The notes: generated by a model from the sequence alone, not told the origin. DNA of 64,000 nucleotides from Flavobacterium segetis (GCF_900129575.1 NZ_FQWE01000002.1:186001-250000), one strand, 5' to 3'. Shown: positions 1-9,174, counted from the first letter of the stretch. Numbers and translations are program-made.

Positions 1-1364
1 AGGATTTTGGTATTGGATTAAGCGTTTCAGAAACAATTAGAAATGTATTTAATGGTGCAGAAACACTTGAAATTGCTGCACGAGGAAATATTGGAGCATC
101 AAAAGATTTAGCTAATCCAAGAAATAATTTCTTTAACGTCTCAGAGTATGGCTTAGATGTGAAACTAAATATCCCTAGAATTTTGCTGCCATTTAACACC
201 GATAGAATAATTCCTAAAAGTATGATCCCTTCTACTTTAATAACGGCTGGTTTTGCAAAACAGCAAAATATAGGCCTGGACAAAGAGAATTTTACTGGAG
301 GAGTTTCTTATAATTGGACTCCGAAGATCAATAATACCGCTCGTTTTGATCTTTTTAATACACAGTTTGTTAGGAATTTAAATCCTCGTAACTATTTTAA
401 TGTTTACTCATCCTCTTATAATGCATTAAATAATTTAAGTAAACAATATAACACAAACACGACCTATTACGATAATCCTGTAGATAAAAATTTAGTTATT
501 GAAGAGGGAACTAGTGGTTTTACGAAAGATGTTCTTTCTGGTAATACTACTTTTTTGCAGCCACTGGCAACAGCAGATTTTGAGTCGATTAAAAGTATTG
601 AAGAACGAAGACAGCGACTGACTGAAAATGATTTTATTTTAGCCACTAGTTTTACTTTTTCGAAAACAACTAAAAAAGATTTATCTGATAATAATTTTTA
701 TCTTTTTAAAACTAAAATAGAATCGGCAGGAACTATTCTATCCGCATTTGCAAAAACAACAAATCAAAAAGAAAATTCGAATGGTAATTATGAAATTTTT
801 AATTTAGAATACTCAGAGTATGTAAAAACAGAGTTTGATTATATTAAGCATTGGGATTTATCTCGTGAGAATATAATAGCCTTTAGATCATTTTTTGGGA
901 TTGCAATTCCATTTGGAAACTCGAATTACATTCCTTTTTCACGCAGTTACTTTTCTGGAGGTTCGAATGATAATCGAGCTTGGCAACCCTACGGTTTAGG
1001 TCCAGGAAGCAGTGGAGCATTAGATGACTTTAACGAAGCCAATATGAAAATTGCTGTTAGTGCCGAATACCGATTTAAAATTGCTGGAAGTTTAAAAGGA
1101 GCTGTTTTTGCAGACGCAGGTAACATTTGGAACGTATTAGATAATGTAGTTGATCAAAAATCAACATTCACAAGTTTAAATGACTTAAAAGAAATTGCCT
1201 TAGGTTCTGGATTTGGATTACGATACGATTTAAGCTTCTTTGTAATTCGATTTGATTTAGGATTTAAAACCTACAATCCAGCTAATGAAACTAACAGAAG
1301 ATGGTTTCAAGAATACAACTTTTCAAACTCAGTTTTAAATTTTGGAATAAATTATCCATTCTAA
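1..1364 (+). CDS. BamA/TamA-family outer-membrane protein, C-terminal part (5' end outside window)
   Basis: The reading frame is open from the first bases (codons in phase with position 3) to a TAA at 1362-1364, so the gene starts outside the window; about 454 residues are visible. The sequence is a run of amphipathic beta strands rich in N, Y, F and S. Near the C-terminus it has the surface-antigen (D15/Omp85) pattern: FSRSYFSGGSNDNRAW, then strands such as GAVFADAGNIWN and GSGFGLRYDLSFFVIRFDLGF, ending in an aromatic, NFGINYPF, as barrel proteins do. By family it would act in outer-membrane protein insertion (BamA) or be a TamA/TamL-like factor; the POTRA or lipoprotein N-terminus that would decide is not visible. 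fbaA follows after 60 bp. Confident as an Omp85-type barrel, unsure of subfamily. Confidence 0.85.
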   Translation, partial: DFGIGLSVSETIRNVFNGAETLEIAARGNIGASKDLANPRNNFFNVSEYGLDVKLNIPRILLPFNTDRIIPKSMIPSTLITAGFAKQQNIGLDKENFTGGVSYNWTPKINNTARFDLFNTQFVRNLNPRNYFNVYSSSYNALNNLSKQYNTNTTYYDNPVDKNLVIEEGTSGFTKDVLSGNTTFLQPLATADFESIKSIEERRQRLTENDFILATSFTFSKTTKKDLSDNNFYLFKTKIESAGTILSAFAKTTNQKENSNGNYEIFNLEYSEYVKTEFDYIKHWDLSRENIIAFRSFFGIAIPFGNSNYIPFSRSYFSGGSNDNRAWQPYGLGPGSSGALDDFNEANMKIAVSAEYRFKIAGSLKGAVFADAGNIWNVLDNVVDQKSTFTSLNDLKEIALGSGFGLRYDLSFFVIRFDLGFKTYNPANETNRRWFQEYNFSNSVLNFGINYPF

Positions 1365-1378
1365 TCCTAATTAATTCT

Positions 1379-1386
1379 TATTTTTG
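1379..1386 (+). promoter_or_regulatory. Bacteroidota -7 element upstream of fbaA
   Basis: TATTTTTG fits the Bacteroidota -7 consensus TAnnTTTG and lies 38 bp before the fbaA ATG. I see no TTG at the usual 17-23 bp spacing upstream, so the support is the -7 box alone. Confidence 0.5.
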
Positions 1387-1424
1387 CAAGACTAAAAACT
1401 AAACAGAATTTAAAAATAAAAACA

Positions 1425-2492
1425 ATGGCACACAATATAAAACCAGGCGTAGCTACAGGAGATCAAGTTCAAGAAATTTTTAACTACGCTAAAGAAAAAG
1501 GATTTGCATTACCCGCGGTAAATGTTACAGGCTCCAATACAATCAACGGAGTTCTTGAAACAGCTGCAAAATTAAATGCTCCAGTTATCATTCAGTTTTC
1601 TAATGGAGGAGCACTTTTTAATGCTGGTAAAGGACTTTCTAACGCTGGTGAAAAAGCTGCTATAGCTGGCGGAGTTGCTGGTGCATTGCACATTCACACT
1701 CTAGCAGAAGCCTACGGTGCAACTGTGATATTGCACACTGATCATTGTGCTAAAAAATTATTACCATGGATTGATGGACTACTTGATGCATCAGAAGCTC
1801 ATTTTGCTAAGACTGGAAAGCCGTTATTTTCTTCACACATGATTGATTTATCTGAAGAACCAATCGAAGAGAACATAGAAATATGTAAAGGTTATTTAGA
1901 AAGAATGAGTAAAATGGGGATGACACTAGAAATCGAACTTGGAATTACAGGTGGCGAAGAAGATGGAGTTGACAACTCAGATGTCGATAGTTCAAAATTA
2001 TATACTCAACCAGAAGAGGTTGCTTATGCTTATGAAGAACTTTCTAAAGTAAGCCCAAGATTTACAATTGCTGCAGCTTTTGGAAATGTACACGGAGTTT
2101 ACAAACCAGGAAACGTAAAATTGACACCAAAAATTTTAAAAAATTCTCAAGATTTTGTTCAAAATAAATTTAAAACTGGACATAATCCCGTTGATTTTGT
2201 TTTTCATGGTGGTTCTGGTTCTACACTTGAAGAGATTAGAGAAGGAATTAGTTACGGCGTAATCAAAATGAATATTGACACTGATTTGCAGTTTGCTTTT
2301 ACCGAAGGCATTCGCGATTATATGATTAAAAATATTGATTATTTAAAAACACAAATTGGAAATCCAGAAGGTGCAGATGTTCCAAATAAAAAATATTACG
2401 ATCCAAGAAAGTGGTTACGTGAAAGCGAAATAACTTTCAATACTAGACTTGAGCAAGCATTTGCTGACTTGAACAATGTGAATACACTATAA
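1425..2492 (+). CDS. fbaA: Class II fructose-bisphosphate aldolase
   Basis: 355 residues, the usual length for class II aldolases of the E. coli FbaA type. It interconverts fructose-1,6-bisphosphate with DHAP and glyceraldehyde-3-phosphate in cytoplasmic glycolysis and gluconeogenesis, using a zinc ion. Visible landmarks are HTDHC (residues 104-108, catalytic Asp and zinc His), FGNVHGVYKPGN (zinc His), FVFHGGSGST (zinc His plus phosphate-binding Gly/Ser) and KMNIDTDLQ near the C-terminus. The ATG at 1425 follows an A-rich leader with no Shine-Dalgarno, as is normal in this phylum. It sits 94 bp before accD in the same direction. No anomaly seen. Confidence 0.97.
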   Translation: MAHNIKPGVATGDQVQEIFNYAKEKGFALPAVNVTGSNTINGVLETAAKLNAPVIIQFSNGGALFNAGKGLSNAGEKAAIAGGVAGALHIHTLAEAYGATVILHTDHCAKKLLPWIDGLLDASEAHFAKTGKPLFSSHMIDLSEEPIEENIEICKGYLERMSKMGMTLEIELGITGGEEDGVDNSDVDSSKLYTQPEEVAYAYEELSKVSPRFTIAAAFGNVHGVYKPGNVKLTPKILKNSQDFVQNKFKTGHNPVDFVFHGGSGSTLEEIREGISYGVIKMNIDTDLQFAFTEGIRDYMIKNIDYLKTQIGNPEGADVPNKKYYDPRKWLRESEITFNTRLEQAFADLNNVNTL

Positions 2493-2522
2493 AAACGGTA
2501 CAAGTGTTTAGTTTTCAAAAAA

Positions 2523-2579
2523 TGATTACTGAATACTAGAAAACAATTACTTAATATCTGATTACTGAACACTGAATAT
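2523..2579 (+). repeat. Short degenerate repeats (TGATTACTGAA twice) between fbaA and accD
   Basis: TGATTACTGAA occurs at 2523-2533 and again at 2559-2569, a 36-nt period. Both are followed by ACTGAAT-like heptamers (TACT, CACTGAAT). This looks like a decayed short tandem repeat in the accD leader. Function unknown. Confidence 0.5.
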
Positions 2580-2586
2580 TTAAAAA

Positions 2587-3441
2587 ATGGCTTGGTTTAA
2601 AAGAAAAGAAAAAGGAATTACGACTGCTACTGAGGATAAAATGGATATTCCTAAGGGACTTTGGTATAAATCTCCTACCGGAAAAATCATCGATGCTGAC
2701 GAACTTGCTAGAAACTTATTTGTAAGTCCAGAAGACGGATTTCACGTAAGAATAGGGAGTGCTGAATATTTCCAAATTTTATTTGACAACAATGAATTTG
2801 TTGAATTAGACAAAAGCATGACCTCTAAAGATCCTTTGCATTTTGTTGATACAAAAAAATATGCAGATCGTCTAAAAGACGTAATGGAAAAAACAAAACT
2901 AAAAGATGCTGTTCGAACTGGCGTTGGTAAATCTAAAGGTAAAGATGTAGTTATATGTTGCATGGATTTTGCTTTTATCGGTGGATCCATGGGTGCGGTT
3001 GTTGGAGAAAAAATTGCGAGAGGAATTAGTCATGCCATTAAAAACAAGTTGCCTTTTATAATGATTTCTAAATCAGGTGGCGCGCGTATGATGGAAGCTG
3101 CCTACTCCTTAATGCAGTTAGCTAAAACATCAGTAAAACTGGCACAATTAGCAGAAGCTAAACTTCCATATATCTCGCTTTGTACCGACCCTACAACTGG
3201 AGGAACTACAGCATCGTACGCAATGCTAGGTGATATCAATATTTCTGAACCAGGAGCGCTTATCGGATTTGCTGGACCCAGAGTCGTAAGAGATACCACT
3301 GGTAAGGATTTACCAGAGGGTTTTCAAACCGCTGAGTTTCTTTTAGAACATGGTTTCCTTGATTTCATTACTCCGAGAAAAGAATTGAAAGATAAAATAA
3401 ACTTGTATATCGATTTAATTCAAAATAACGATATCAGATAA
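2587..3441 (+). CDS. accD: Acetyl-CoA carboxylase carboxyltransferase subunit beta, without the zinc-ribbon cysteines
   Basis: 284 residues, similar in length to E. coli AccD. With AccA it forms the carboxyltransferase that moves CO2 from biotin to acetyl-CoA to make malonyl-CoA for fatty-acid synthesis. The crotonase-like core is clear: [52 protein letters not shown] and GFAGPRVV. In E. coli AccD the N-terminus has a four-Cys zinc ribbon; the aligned segment here ([11 protein letters not shown]... [12 protein letters not shown], residues about 24-55) keeps the fold-typical neighbours but has Ser, Thr, Ser and Asp/Glu in place of all four cysteines. The only Cys residues lie in the core. A strong terminator follows at 3469-3507. 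Confidence 0.96.
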   Translation: MAWFKRKEKGITTATEDKMDIPKGLWYKSPTGKIIDADELARNLFVSPEDGFHVRIGSAEYFQILFDNNEFVELDKSMTSKDPLHFVDTKKYADRLKDVMEKTKLKDAVRTGVGKSKGKDVVICCMDFAFIGGSMGAVVGEKIARGISHAIKNKLPFIMISKSGGARMMEAAYSLMQLAKTSVKLAQLAEAKLPYISLCTDPTTGGTTASYAMLGDINISEPGALIGFAGPRVVRDTTGKDLPEGFQTAEFLLEHGFLDFITPRKELKDKINLYIDLIQNNDIR

Positions 3442-3468
3442 TATAAGTAAAAGATTAGCTGTTATTTA

Positions 3469-3507
3469 TAATAAAAGAGCTTCCAATTCATGGAAGCTCT
3501 TTTATTA
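3469..3507 (+). terminator. Rho-independent terminator after accD
   Basis: A perfect 17-bp stem (3469-3485 with 3491-3507) with a 5-nt loop ATTCA; the stem core is AGAGCTTCCA/TGGAAGCTCT. The A/T-rich ends give a U-tract on both strands, so it could work bidirectionally and also stop transcription from the leftward permease gene. Confidence 0.85.
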
Positions 3508-3699
3508 TAATCTGTTATATTTTAAAAACCTAGAAATATATTTTATTGTTTTTATTTAAACATTGCCACGCTTCCAGTTAAAATAAGATTTAATTAAAGT
3601 GTAAATAAGAAAGAATTCACAAATGAAAATAGTTTCTATAAAACAATTTCGAAATTCATATTAGAACTTTTCTAAATATCGCCACTTAAATAGGTTGAC

Positions 3700-4950
3700 C
3701 TACATTCCAGTTCTAATTGCCTCTACAGGATCTAATTTTGAAGCTGCGACAGCTGGAAGAATTCCTGAAATAAGTCCAATAGCAGCTGCCAATCCCGTTC
3801 CTAATAAAATATTCCCAATTCCTAAAATAAATTCAAAGTCAAGCACTTTAGTTAATATTACTGATATAATCCATACAAGTAAAAGGCCTATTACACCACC
3901 AATAACCGATAAAATAACGGCTTCAAATAAAAACTGAAACATAATAAATCTATTTTTAGCTCCTAAAGATTTTTGAATTCCAATAAGGTTAGTACGTTCT
4001 TTAACGGATACAAACATAATATTTGCAATTCCGAAACCACCAACTAAAAGTGAAAATCCACTAATTATCCAACCTACAAGGTTCATTTGACCTAAAATTC
4101 CATCGATCAAATCTGTAAACCCAGAGAATACATTGATGAAAAAATTATCAATTTCACCTGCTTTCAAACCTCTTACGCTTCTCAGTTTCTGAGTAATTTC
4201 TCCCTTGTAAGCCGCCATATCAGTCCCTTTTTCTGGCTTAAAAATAATAACATTGGTTAATGAAGTATTGTTGTCACCGTATAATTGACGCACAAAATTA
4301 ACGGGAATGTAAGCAGAAGTATCACTACTATCGCCAAACAAACCTGAACCCTCCTTTTTCAACACACCGATAACGGTAAAGCGTTGCCCGTACAATCTAA
4401 CATTTTTACCTATTGGATCAGAACCTTCAAACAATGAACTTGCAATTTCATTTCCTATTACGATTACAGTCGCGCCAGAATTAGCTTCAGATTCATTGTA
4501 AAATCTTCCTTTCTCAAATTCTAAACCTTGAATATCAATAAATTCCTGAGAAACAGGAACAATATTTACATCGCTTACCGTCTTCGAATCATGTTTAATG
4601 GATTCTCTCCTTGTAAATATTTGATAAGCCATTTCAGCAGTGTTTGTCATCGCACCTTTCATGTAAGTATATTCGTCATATTTAACATTTGGAAACTGCT
4701 CTCTTTTCCATTGTGGAATATCAGAAGGTCCGAAAGAAAACTTCATTAAATAAATAGTATTTTTATCTAATCCACTTAAATCTTTTGATATTTTTCTATC
4801 CAATGAATCTACTGCTGCAAGTACTGCTATGATAGAAAAAATTCCAATAGTGACCCCTAGTAAAGAAAGTAGCGTTCTTAACTTATTATTAGTCAATGCA
4901 TTCATAGCAAAACCAAAACTCTCTTTTAATAATCGAAGATAAACTAGCAT
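3700..4950 (-). CDS. MacB/FtsX-type ABC transporter permease
   Basis: 416 residues. N-terminal cytoplasmic stretch and TM helix (residues ~15-45, LRTLLSLLGVTIGIFSIIAVL), then a large extracytoplasmic MacB-like periplasmic core domain (~50-285) and three C-terminal TM helices (~290-400) containing the FtsX permease signature ISGFSLLVGGFGIANIMFVSVKERT and IGIQKSLGAK. By family it is the membrane half of a MacB-like ABC exporter or lipoprotein/antimicrobial-peptide efflux system working by mechanotransmission. No ATPase lies next to it in this window, so the partner is encoded elsewhere. The ATG at 4950 is clear, and the gene stands alone, divergent from purH. Substrate unknown. Confidence 0.9.
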   Translation of the reverse strand: MLVYLRLLKESFGFAMNALTNNKLRTLLSLLGVTIGIFSIIAVLAAVDSLDRKISKDLSGLDKNTIYLMKFSFGPSDIPQWKREQFPNVKYDEYTYMKGAMTNTAEMAYQIFTRRESIKHDSKTVSDVNIVPVSQEFIDIQGLEFEKGRFYNESEANSGATVIVIGNEIASSLFEGSDPIGKNVRLYGQRFTVIGVLKKEGSGLFGDSSDTSAYIPVNFVRQLYGDNNTSLTNVIIFKPEKGTDMAAYKGEITQKLRSVRGLKAGEIDNFFINVFSGFTDLIDGILGQMNLVGWIISGFSLLVGGFGIANIMFVSVKERTNLIGIQKSLGAKNRFIMFQFLFEAVILSVIGGVIGLLLVWIISVILTKVLDFEFILGIGNILLGTGLAAAIGLISGILPAVAASKLDPVEAIRTGM

Positions 4951-5116
4951 AAAATGTATTTTGTATTAAAGTAAAATTCCATAAATATTTATAAAAAACC
5001 TAATTAAAAATCGTTTAGTTAAATTGTTAAATTTGTAATCTTTACGGATCAAAGAAGCATCTATAATAAATACAATTATCTCGTTTTCAAATGGCTTCAA
5101 TTTAACATTAAAAAAC

Positions 5117-5124
5117 TATTTTTG
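5117..5124 (+). promoter_or_regulatory. -7 element of the purH promoter
   Basis: TATTTTTG matches TAnnTTTG, ending 23 bp before the purH ATG. The -33 region is AT-rich without a clear TTG. Confidence 0.5.
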
Positions 5125-5147
5125 CATTTTATAACTATAACTACATA

Positions 5148-6674
5148 ATGAACACAACTAAAACAATTCAGTCAGCACTAATTTCAGTTTTTTCAAAAGA
5201 AGGATTAGAACCTATAGTAAGACAACTAAACAGTCAAAATGTTACAATTTATTCTACTGGTGGAACAGAAGATTTTATAAAAAATTTAGGCATTTCAGTA
5301 ATTGCTGTCGAAGATGTAACATCTTACCCTTCTATTTTAGGTGGAAGAGTTAAAACGTTACATCCCAAAGTTTTTGGAGGAATTTTAAATCGGCAAGATA
5401 ATGAAAGCGATGTACAGCAGATGAAGGAGTTTGATATTCCACAAATTGACTTAGTAATTGTTGATTTATATCCTTTTGAAAAAACAGTTGCGTCTGGCGC
5501 AAATGAAGCGGATATTATTGAAAAGATAGATATCGGAGGTATTTCTTTAATTCGAGCAGCTGCAAAAAATTTTAAAGACACCGTGATTGTCTCTTCCATG
5601 GACCAATATGGTTTGTTATTAGATCTGATCACTTCACAAAACGGAGGCACAACATTAGAAAATAGAAAATTATTAGCAACAAAAGCATTTCACGTTTCTT
5701 CACATTATGACGGAGCCATCTTTAATTATTTTAATACTGATGAAACGATTTATAAAGAAAGTATTGCTGATGGTCAAGTTTTAAGATATGGAGAAAACCC
5801 GCATCAGAAAGGATTTTTCTTTGGTGATTTTGATGCGATCTTTAAGAAAATTCATGGAAAAGAACTTTCCTACAATAATTTATTAGACGTCGATGCTGCA
5901 GTAAATTTAATTAATGAATTCAAAAGTGACGGACCAACATTTGCTATTTTAAAACATAATAATGCGTGCGGACTTGCGACACGAGATTCAATTAACGAGG
6001 CTTACAACGTAGCATTAGCATGCGATCCAACCTCTGCTTTTGGTGGAGTTTTAATATCAAATACTAAAATTGATCTAGCAACTGCTACAGAAATCAATAA
6101 ATTATTTTGCGAAGTTGTGATTGCGCCATCTTATGATCAAGAAGCAATAAATGTTTTACAAGAAAAGAAAAATAGAATTATTTTAGTTCAAAACGAAGTT
6201 GATTTGCCAAATAAACAAGTTAGAACTTGTTTAAACGGATTGTTAATTCAAGAAAGAAACACCATAACTGACAATAAAAATGATTTAAAGACCGTTACTA
6301 CAACAGCACCTACAGAGCAAGAAATTAAAGATCTAATCTTTGCCTCTAAAATTTGTAAAAACACTAAATCAAATACAATTGTTTTTGCAAAAAACGGAAC
6401 ATTAATTTCGTCTGGAACAGGTCAAACATCGCGAGTAGATGCCTTATTACAAGCTATTGAAAAAGCTCATAATTTTGGATTTGATTTAAAAGGAGCTTCG
6501 ATGGCCAGTGATGCATTTTTTCCTTTTCCTGATTGTGTAGAAATAGCCAAAAAAGCCGGTATTACTGCTGTAATTCAACCCGGAGGATCAATAAAAGATG
6601 AATTAAGTATCAATTTTTGTAATGAAAATAAACTTGCAATGGTATTTACAGGAACTCGTCATTTCAAACATTAA
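5148..6674 (+). CDS. purH: Bifunctional AICAR transformylase / IMP cyclohydrolase
   Basis: 508 residues, normal for PurH. It catalyses the last two steps of de novo IMP synthesis in the cytoplasm. The N-terminal MGS-like IMP cyclohydrolase domain (~1-195) contains STGGTEDFI and GGRVKTLHPKVFGGIL. The C-terminal transformylase domain contains LRYGENPHQKG, the LKHNNACG loop carrying the catalytic Lys-His, and SDAFFPFPDCVEIA, ending in IQPGGSIKDE and FTGTRHFKH. The start ATG lies 23 bp after a -7 box. mreB follows after 54 bp in the same direction but has its own promoter-like element, so cotranscription is uncertain. Confidence 0.98.
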   Translation: MNTTKTIQSALISVFSKEGLEPIVRQLNSQNVTIYSTGGTEDFIKNLGISVIAVEDVTSYPSILGGRVKTLHPKVFGGILNRQDNESDVQQMKEFDIPQIDLVIVDLYPFEKTVASGANEADIIEKIDIGGISLIRAAAKNFKDTVIVSSMDQYGLLLDLITSQNGGTTLENRKLLATKAFHVSSHYDGAIFNYFNTDETIYKESIADGQVLRYGENPHQKGFFFGDFDAIFKKIHGKELSYNNLLDVDAAVNLINEFKSDGPTFAILKHNNACGLATRDSINEAYNVALACDPTSAFGGVLISNTKIDLATATEINKLFCEVVIAPSYDQEAINVLQEKKNRIILVQNEVDLPNKQVRTCLNGLLIQERNTITDNKNDLKTVTTTAPTEQEIKDLIFASKICKNTKSNTIVFAKNGTLISSGTGQTSRVDALLQAIEKAHNFGFDLKGASMASDAFFPFPDCVEIAKKAGITAVIQPGGSIKDELSINFCNENKLAMVFTGTRHFKH

Positions 6675-6712
6675 TTTGTTTAACTTTGCGCCCTACTATT
6701 TGTTTAACTTTT
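6674..6712 (+). promoter_or_regulatory. mreB promoter region built on two 14-bp direct repeats
   Basis: ATTTGTTTAACTTT occurs at 6674-6687 and again at 6698-6711, 24 bp apart. The first copy plus the next base gives TAACTTTG (6681-6688), a match to the TAnnTTTG -7 element; the second copy ends in T instead of G. The repeats fill most of the 54-bp space between purH and mreB. This could be the mre-operon promoter with a repeated element, or a repeated regulator site. Confidence 0.5.
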
Positions 6713-6728
6713 AACCCCTAAAAAACTT

Positions 6729-7757
6729 ATGGGATTTTTTGATTTCATGACCGAGGATATTGCGATAGATCTTGGTACCGCTAATACTTTAATTATACAT
6801 AATGATAAAGTTGTAATTGACAGCCCGTCTATTGTTGCACGTGATAGAATTTCAGGTAAAATCATAGCTGTTGGTAAGGAAGCTAATATGATGCAAGGTA
6901 AAACTCATGAAAATATAAAAACCATAAGACCTTTGAAAGATGGTGTAATTGCGGATTTTGATGCCTCTGAAAAAATGATCAGTATGTTTATAAAGAGCAT
7001 ACCAGCATTGAAAAAGAGAATGTTTACACCAGCTTTGAGAATGGTTGTTTGTATCCCATCTGGAATTACTGAGGTAGAAATGCGTGCAGTAAAGGAATCA
7101 TGCGAAAGAGTAAATGGTAAAGAAGTGTACTTGATTCACGAACCCATGGCGGCTGCAATAGGAATTGGAATTGATATTATGCAACCTAAAGGAAACATGA
7201 TTGTTGATATAGGTGGTGGAACTACTGAAATTGCAGTTATAGCATTGGGAGGAATTGTTTGTGATAAGTCAGTAAAAATTGCTGGTGATGTTTTTACAAA
7301 TGATATCGTTTATTATATGCGCACGCAGCACAACCTTTTTGTTGGAGAAAGTACTGCTGAAAAAATAAAAATCCAAATTGGGGCTGCAATAGAAGATTTA
7401 GAAACACCTCCAGAGGATATGTCAGTTCAAGGAAGAGATTTACTTACCGGTAAACCAAAACAAGTTGAAGTTTCATATCGCGAAATTGCAAAAGCATTAG
7501 ATAAATCAATACAAAGAATTGAAGATGCTGTAATGGAAACTTTATCTCAAACTCCTCCTGAATTAGCTGCAGATATTTATAATACAGGAATTTATCTAGC
7601 TGGTGGCGGTTCGATGCTAAGAGGTCTCGACAAGAGAATTTCTCAAAAGACGGATTTACCTGTTTATATTGCTGAAGATCCATTAAGAGCTGTTGTTCGA
7701 GGAACAGGAATGGCACTTAAAAGTATAAATAAATTTAGAAGTATTCTTATAAAATAA
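6729..7757 (+). CDS. mreB: Rod-shape-determining actin homologue MreB
   Basis: 342 residues. MreB forms membrane-bound filaments that direct lateral peptidoglycan synthesis. The actin-type ATPase motifs are visible: phosphate-1 IDLGTANTLI near the N-terminus, phosphate-2 MIVDIGGGTTEIAVI mid-protein, EPMAAAIGIG, and the adenosine motif IYLAGGGSMLRGLD. The N-terminal MGFFDFMTEDIA resembles the amphipathic membrane-binding start of other MreBs. It is the first gene of the mreBCD-mrdA-rodA cluster, which encodes the elongasome. Confidence 0.97.
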   Translation: MGFFDFMTEDIAIDLGTANTLIIHNDKVVIDSPSIVARDRISGKIIAVGKEANMMQGKTHENIKTIRPLKDGVIADFDASEKMISMFIKSIPALKKRMFTPALRMVVCIPSGITEVEMRAVKESCERVNGKEVYLIHEPMAAAIGIGIDIMQPKGNMIVDIGGGTTEIAVIALGGIVCDKSVKIAGDVFTNDIVYYMRTQHNLFVGESTAEKIKIQIGAAIEDLETPPEDMSVQGRDLLTGKPKQVEVSYREIAKALDKSIQRIEDAVMETLSQTPPELAADIYNTGIYLAGGGSMLRGLDKRISQKTDLPVYIAEDPLRAVVRGTGMALKSINKFRSILIK

Positions 7758-7836
7758 TTAAATAAAAATTGAATTCTAAATTATAATTTAAGCCGTACCA
7801 GATTAGTTTAGAATTTAATTTTTAATTTATTTAAAT
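7756..7836 (+). repeat. Imperfect inverted repeat in the mreB-mreC gap
   Basis: An AT-rich left arm (about 7756-7780, with AATTGAATTCTAAA) and right arm (about 7807-7836, with TTTAGAATTTAATTTTT) are complementary over roughly 25 bp with a few mismatches, around a ~26-nt loop. It could be a weak hairpin that lowers readthrough from mreB into mreC, giving more MreB than MreC. It lacks a GC-rich stem, so it is not a standard terminator. Confidence 0.35.
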
Positions 7837-7850
7837 ATCCACTTTAAACA

Positions 7851-8666
7851 ATGCAGCAAATATTTAATTTTATTTTTAAAAACAGTAATAGGATATTGTT
7901 TTTGATTCTATTAGGTATTTCATTGTTTCTTACCATTCAATCCCACTCTTTTCATCGTAGTAAAATTATAAGTTCTGCCAATTTTTTAAGTGGGGGAGTA
8001 TATGAAAAAGTCAATAATCTTAATGAATATTTAAATCTTAAAAATGAGAATGATATTCTTGCGCTTGAAAATGCAAAACTAAGAAGTATGCTTTTTAATG
8101 TAAAAGATACTGCTACAGCTAAAACACTAGATAGTATAGAAGGAGTAAAATTAAAGGACATTATCGTTGCAAAGGTTATCAAGAATTCATATAACGTATA
8201 TGAAAATTATTTAACATTGAATTCAGGCGAATTACAAGGTATAAAAACTGATATGGGAGTTATAAATAGCCTTGGAATTATTGGAATCATAGAAAACACT
8301 TCTCCGAAATATTCTACAGTAATTAGCATTTTAAATAAACGAACGCAAATTAATGCTAAAATTAAAAAATCTGATCATTTTGGGTCGCTGAATTGGAACG
8401 GAAAAAGTACTGGATTTGTACAACTTACTGATCTTCCTCGGTTAGCACTCATAAAAATTGGAGATACAATTGTTACAGGAGGACAATCTGTAATATTTCC
8501 TGAAAATATCAACATAGGAACAATCGCTAAAATTTATAGAGATAACGTAACTAACTATTACACCTTAGACGTTAAACTTTTTAACGACATGACAAACTTA
8601 GGACACGTCTATATTATCAAAAGTAAAGATCGTGAAGAAGTCAACAATTTAGAAAAGAAAAATTAA
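7851..8666 (+). CDS. mreC: Rod-shape-determining protein MreC
   Basis: 271 residues. It has an N-terminal TM segment (~12-28, RILFLILLGISLFLTIQS), a predicted coiled coil (~55-82, NLKNENDILALENAKLR) and a periplasmic beta domain containing NSLGIIGIIENTSPKYSTVISI and GDTIVTGGQSVIFPENINIGTI, the usual MreC pattern. It links MreB to the wall-synthesis enzymes PBP2 and RodA. mreD starts 1 bp after its stop, so the two are translationally linked. Confidence 0.95.
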   Translation: MQQIFNFIFKNSNRILFLILLGISLFLTIQSHSFHRSKIISSANFLSGGVYEKVNNLNEYLNLKNENDILALENAKLRSMLFNVKDTATAKTLDSIEGVKLKDIIVAKVIKNSYNVYENYLTLNSGELQGIKTDMGVINSLGIIGIIENTSPKYSTVISILNKRTQINAKIKKSDHFGSLNWNGKSTGFVQLTDLPRLALIKIGDTIVTGGQSVIFPENINIGTIAKIYRDNVTNYYTLDVKLFNDMTNLGHVYIIKSKDREEVNNLEKKN

Positions 8667-8667
8667 G

Positions 8668-9174
8668 ATGAATAACGCGTTATTAGTCAATATTTTCCGT
8701 TTCATACTGCTTTTAGCCGTTCAAATCATTATTTTTAATAATATGAATTTCTTGGGCTACATTAGTCCGTTTCCCTACATATTATTTATAATTTTGTATC
8801 CAGTAAATGGGAATAAATCCGGCCTTATAGCGTCAAGTTTTTTATTGGGAATTATAATGGACTTGTTCAGTAATTCTGGCGGAACCCATGCTACAGCTTG
8901 TTTAGTTTTAGCTTACATGCGTCCCTCACTTTTTAAATTTGCGTTCGGATTAAGTTATGAATACCAAACTATAAAAATTAATGAAATTCTAAGTCCACAG
9001 CGTTTTACATTTATATTATTATCAGTAATTATTCATCATTTTACTTTATTTTTATTAGAAGCTTTCCAATTATTATATATTATGGATACTTTAATAACAA
9101 TTTTACTTAGCACAATATTCACTATCATTATTTGTATTATTATAATATATCTTATTAAGCCAAACAAAAGATGA
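8668..9174 (+). CDS. mreD: Rod-shape-determining protein MreD
   Basis: 168 residues, almost entirely hydrophobic, with about five TM helices. Sequence conservation is low, as is usual for MreD. The landmarks are SPFPYILFIILYPVNGNKSG and the glycine-rich GIIMDLFSNSGGTHATACL, typical of the family, together with its position between mreC and mrdA. Its stop codon overlaps the mrdA start by 4 bp (ATGA). Confidence 0.92.
   Translation: MNNALLVNIFRFILLLAVQIIIFNNMNFLGYISPFPYILFIILYPVNGNKSGLIASSFLLGIIMDLFSNSGGTHATACLVLAYMRPSLFKFAFGLSYEYQTIKINEILSPQRFTFILLSVIIHHFTLFLLEAFQLLYIMDTLITILLSTIFTIIICIIIIYLIKPNKR

Noticed and set aside
5324..5650. 108-codon open frame antisense to purH
   Set aside because: Lies inside the conserved PurH cyclohydrolase domain and is a reading-frame shadow.
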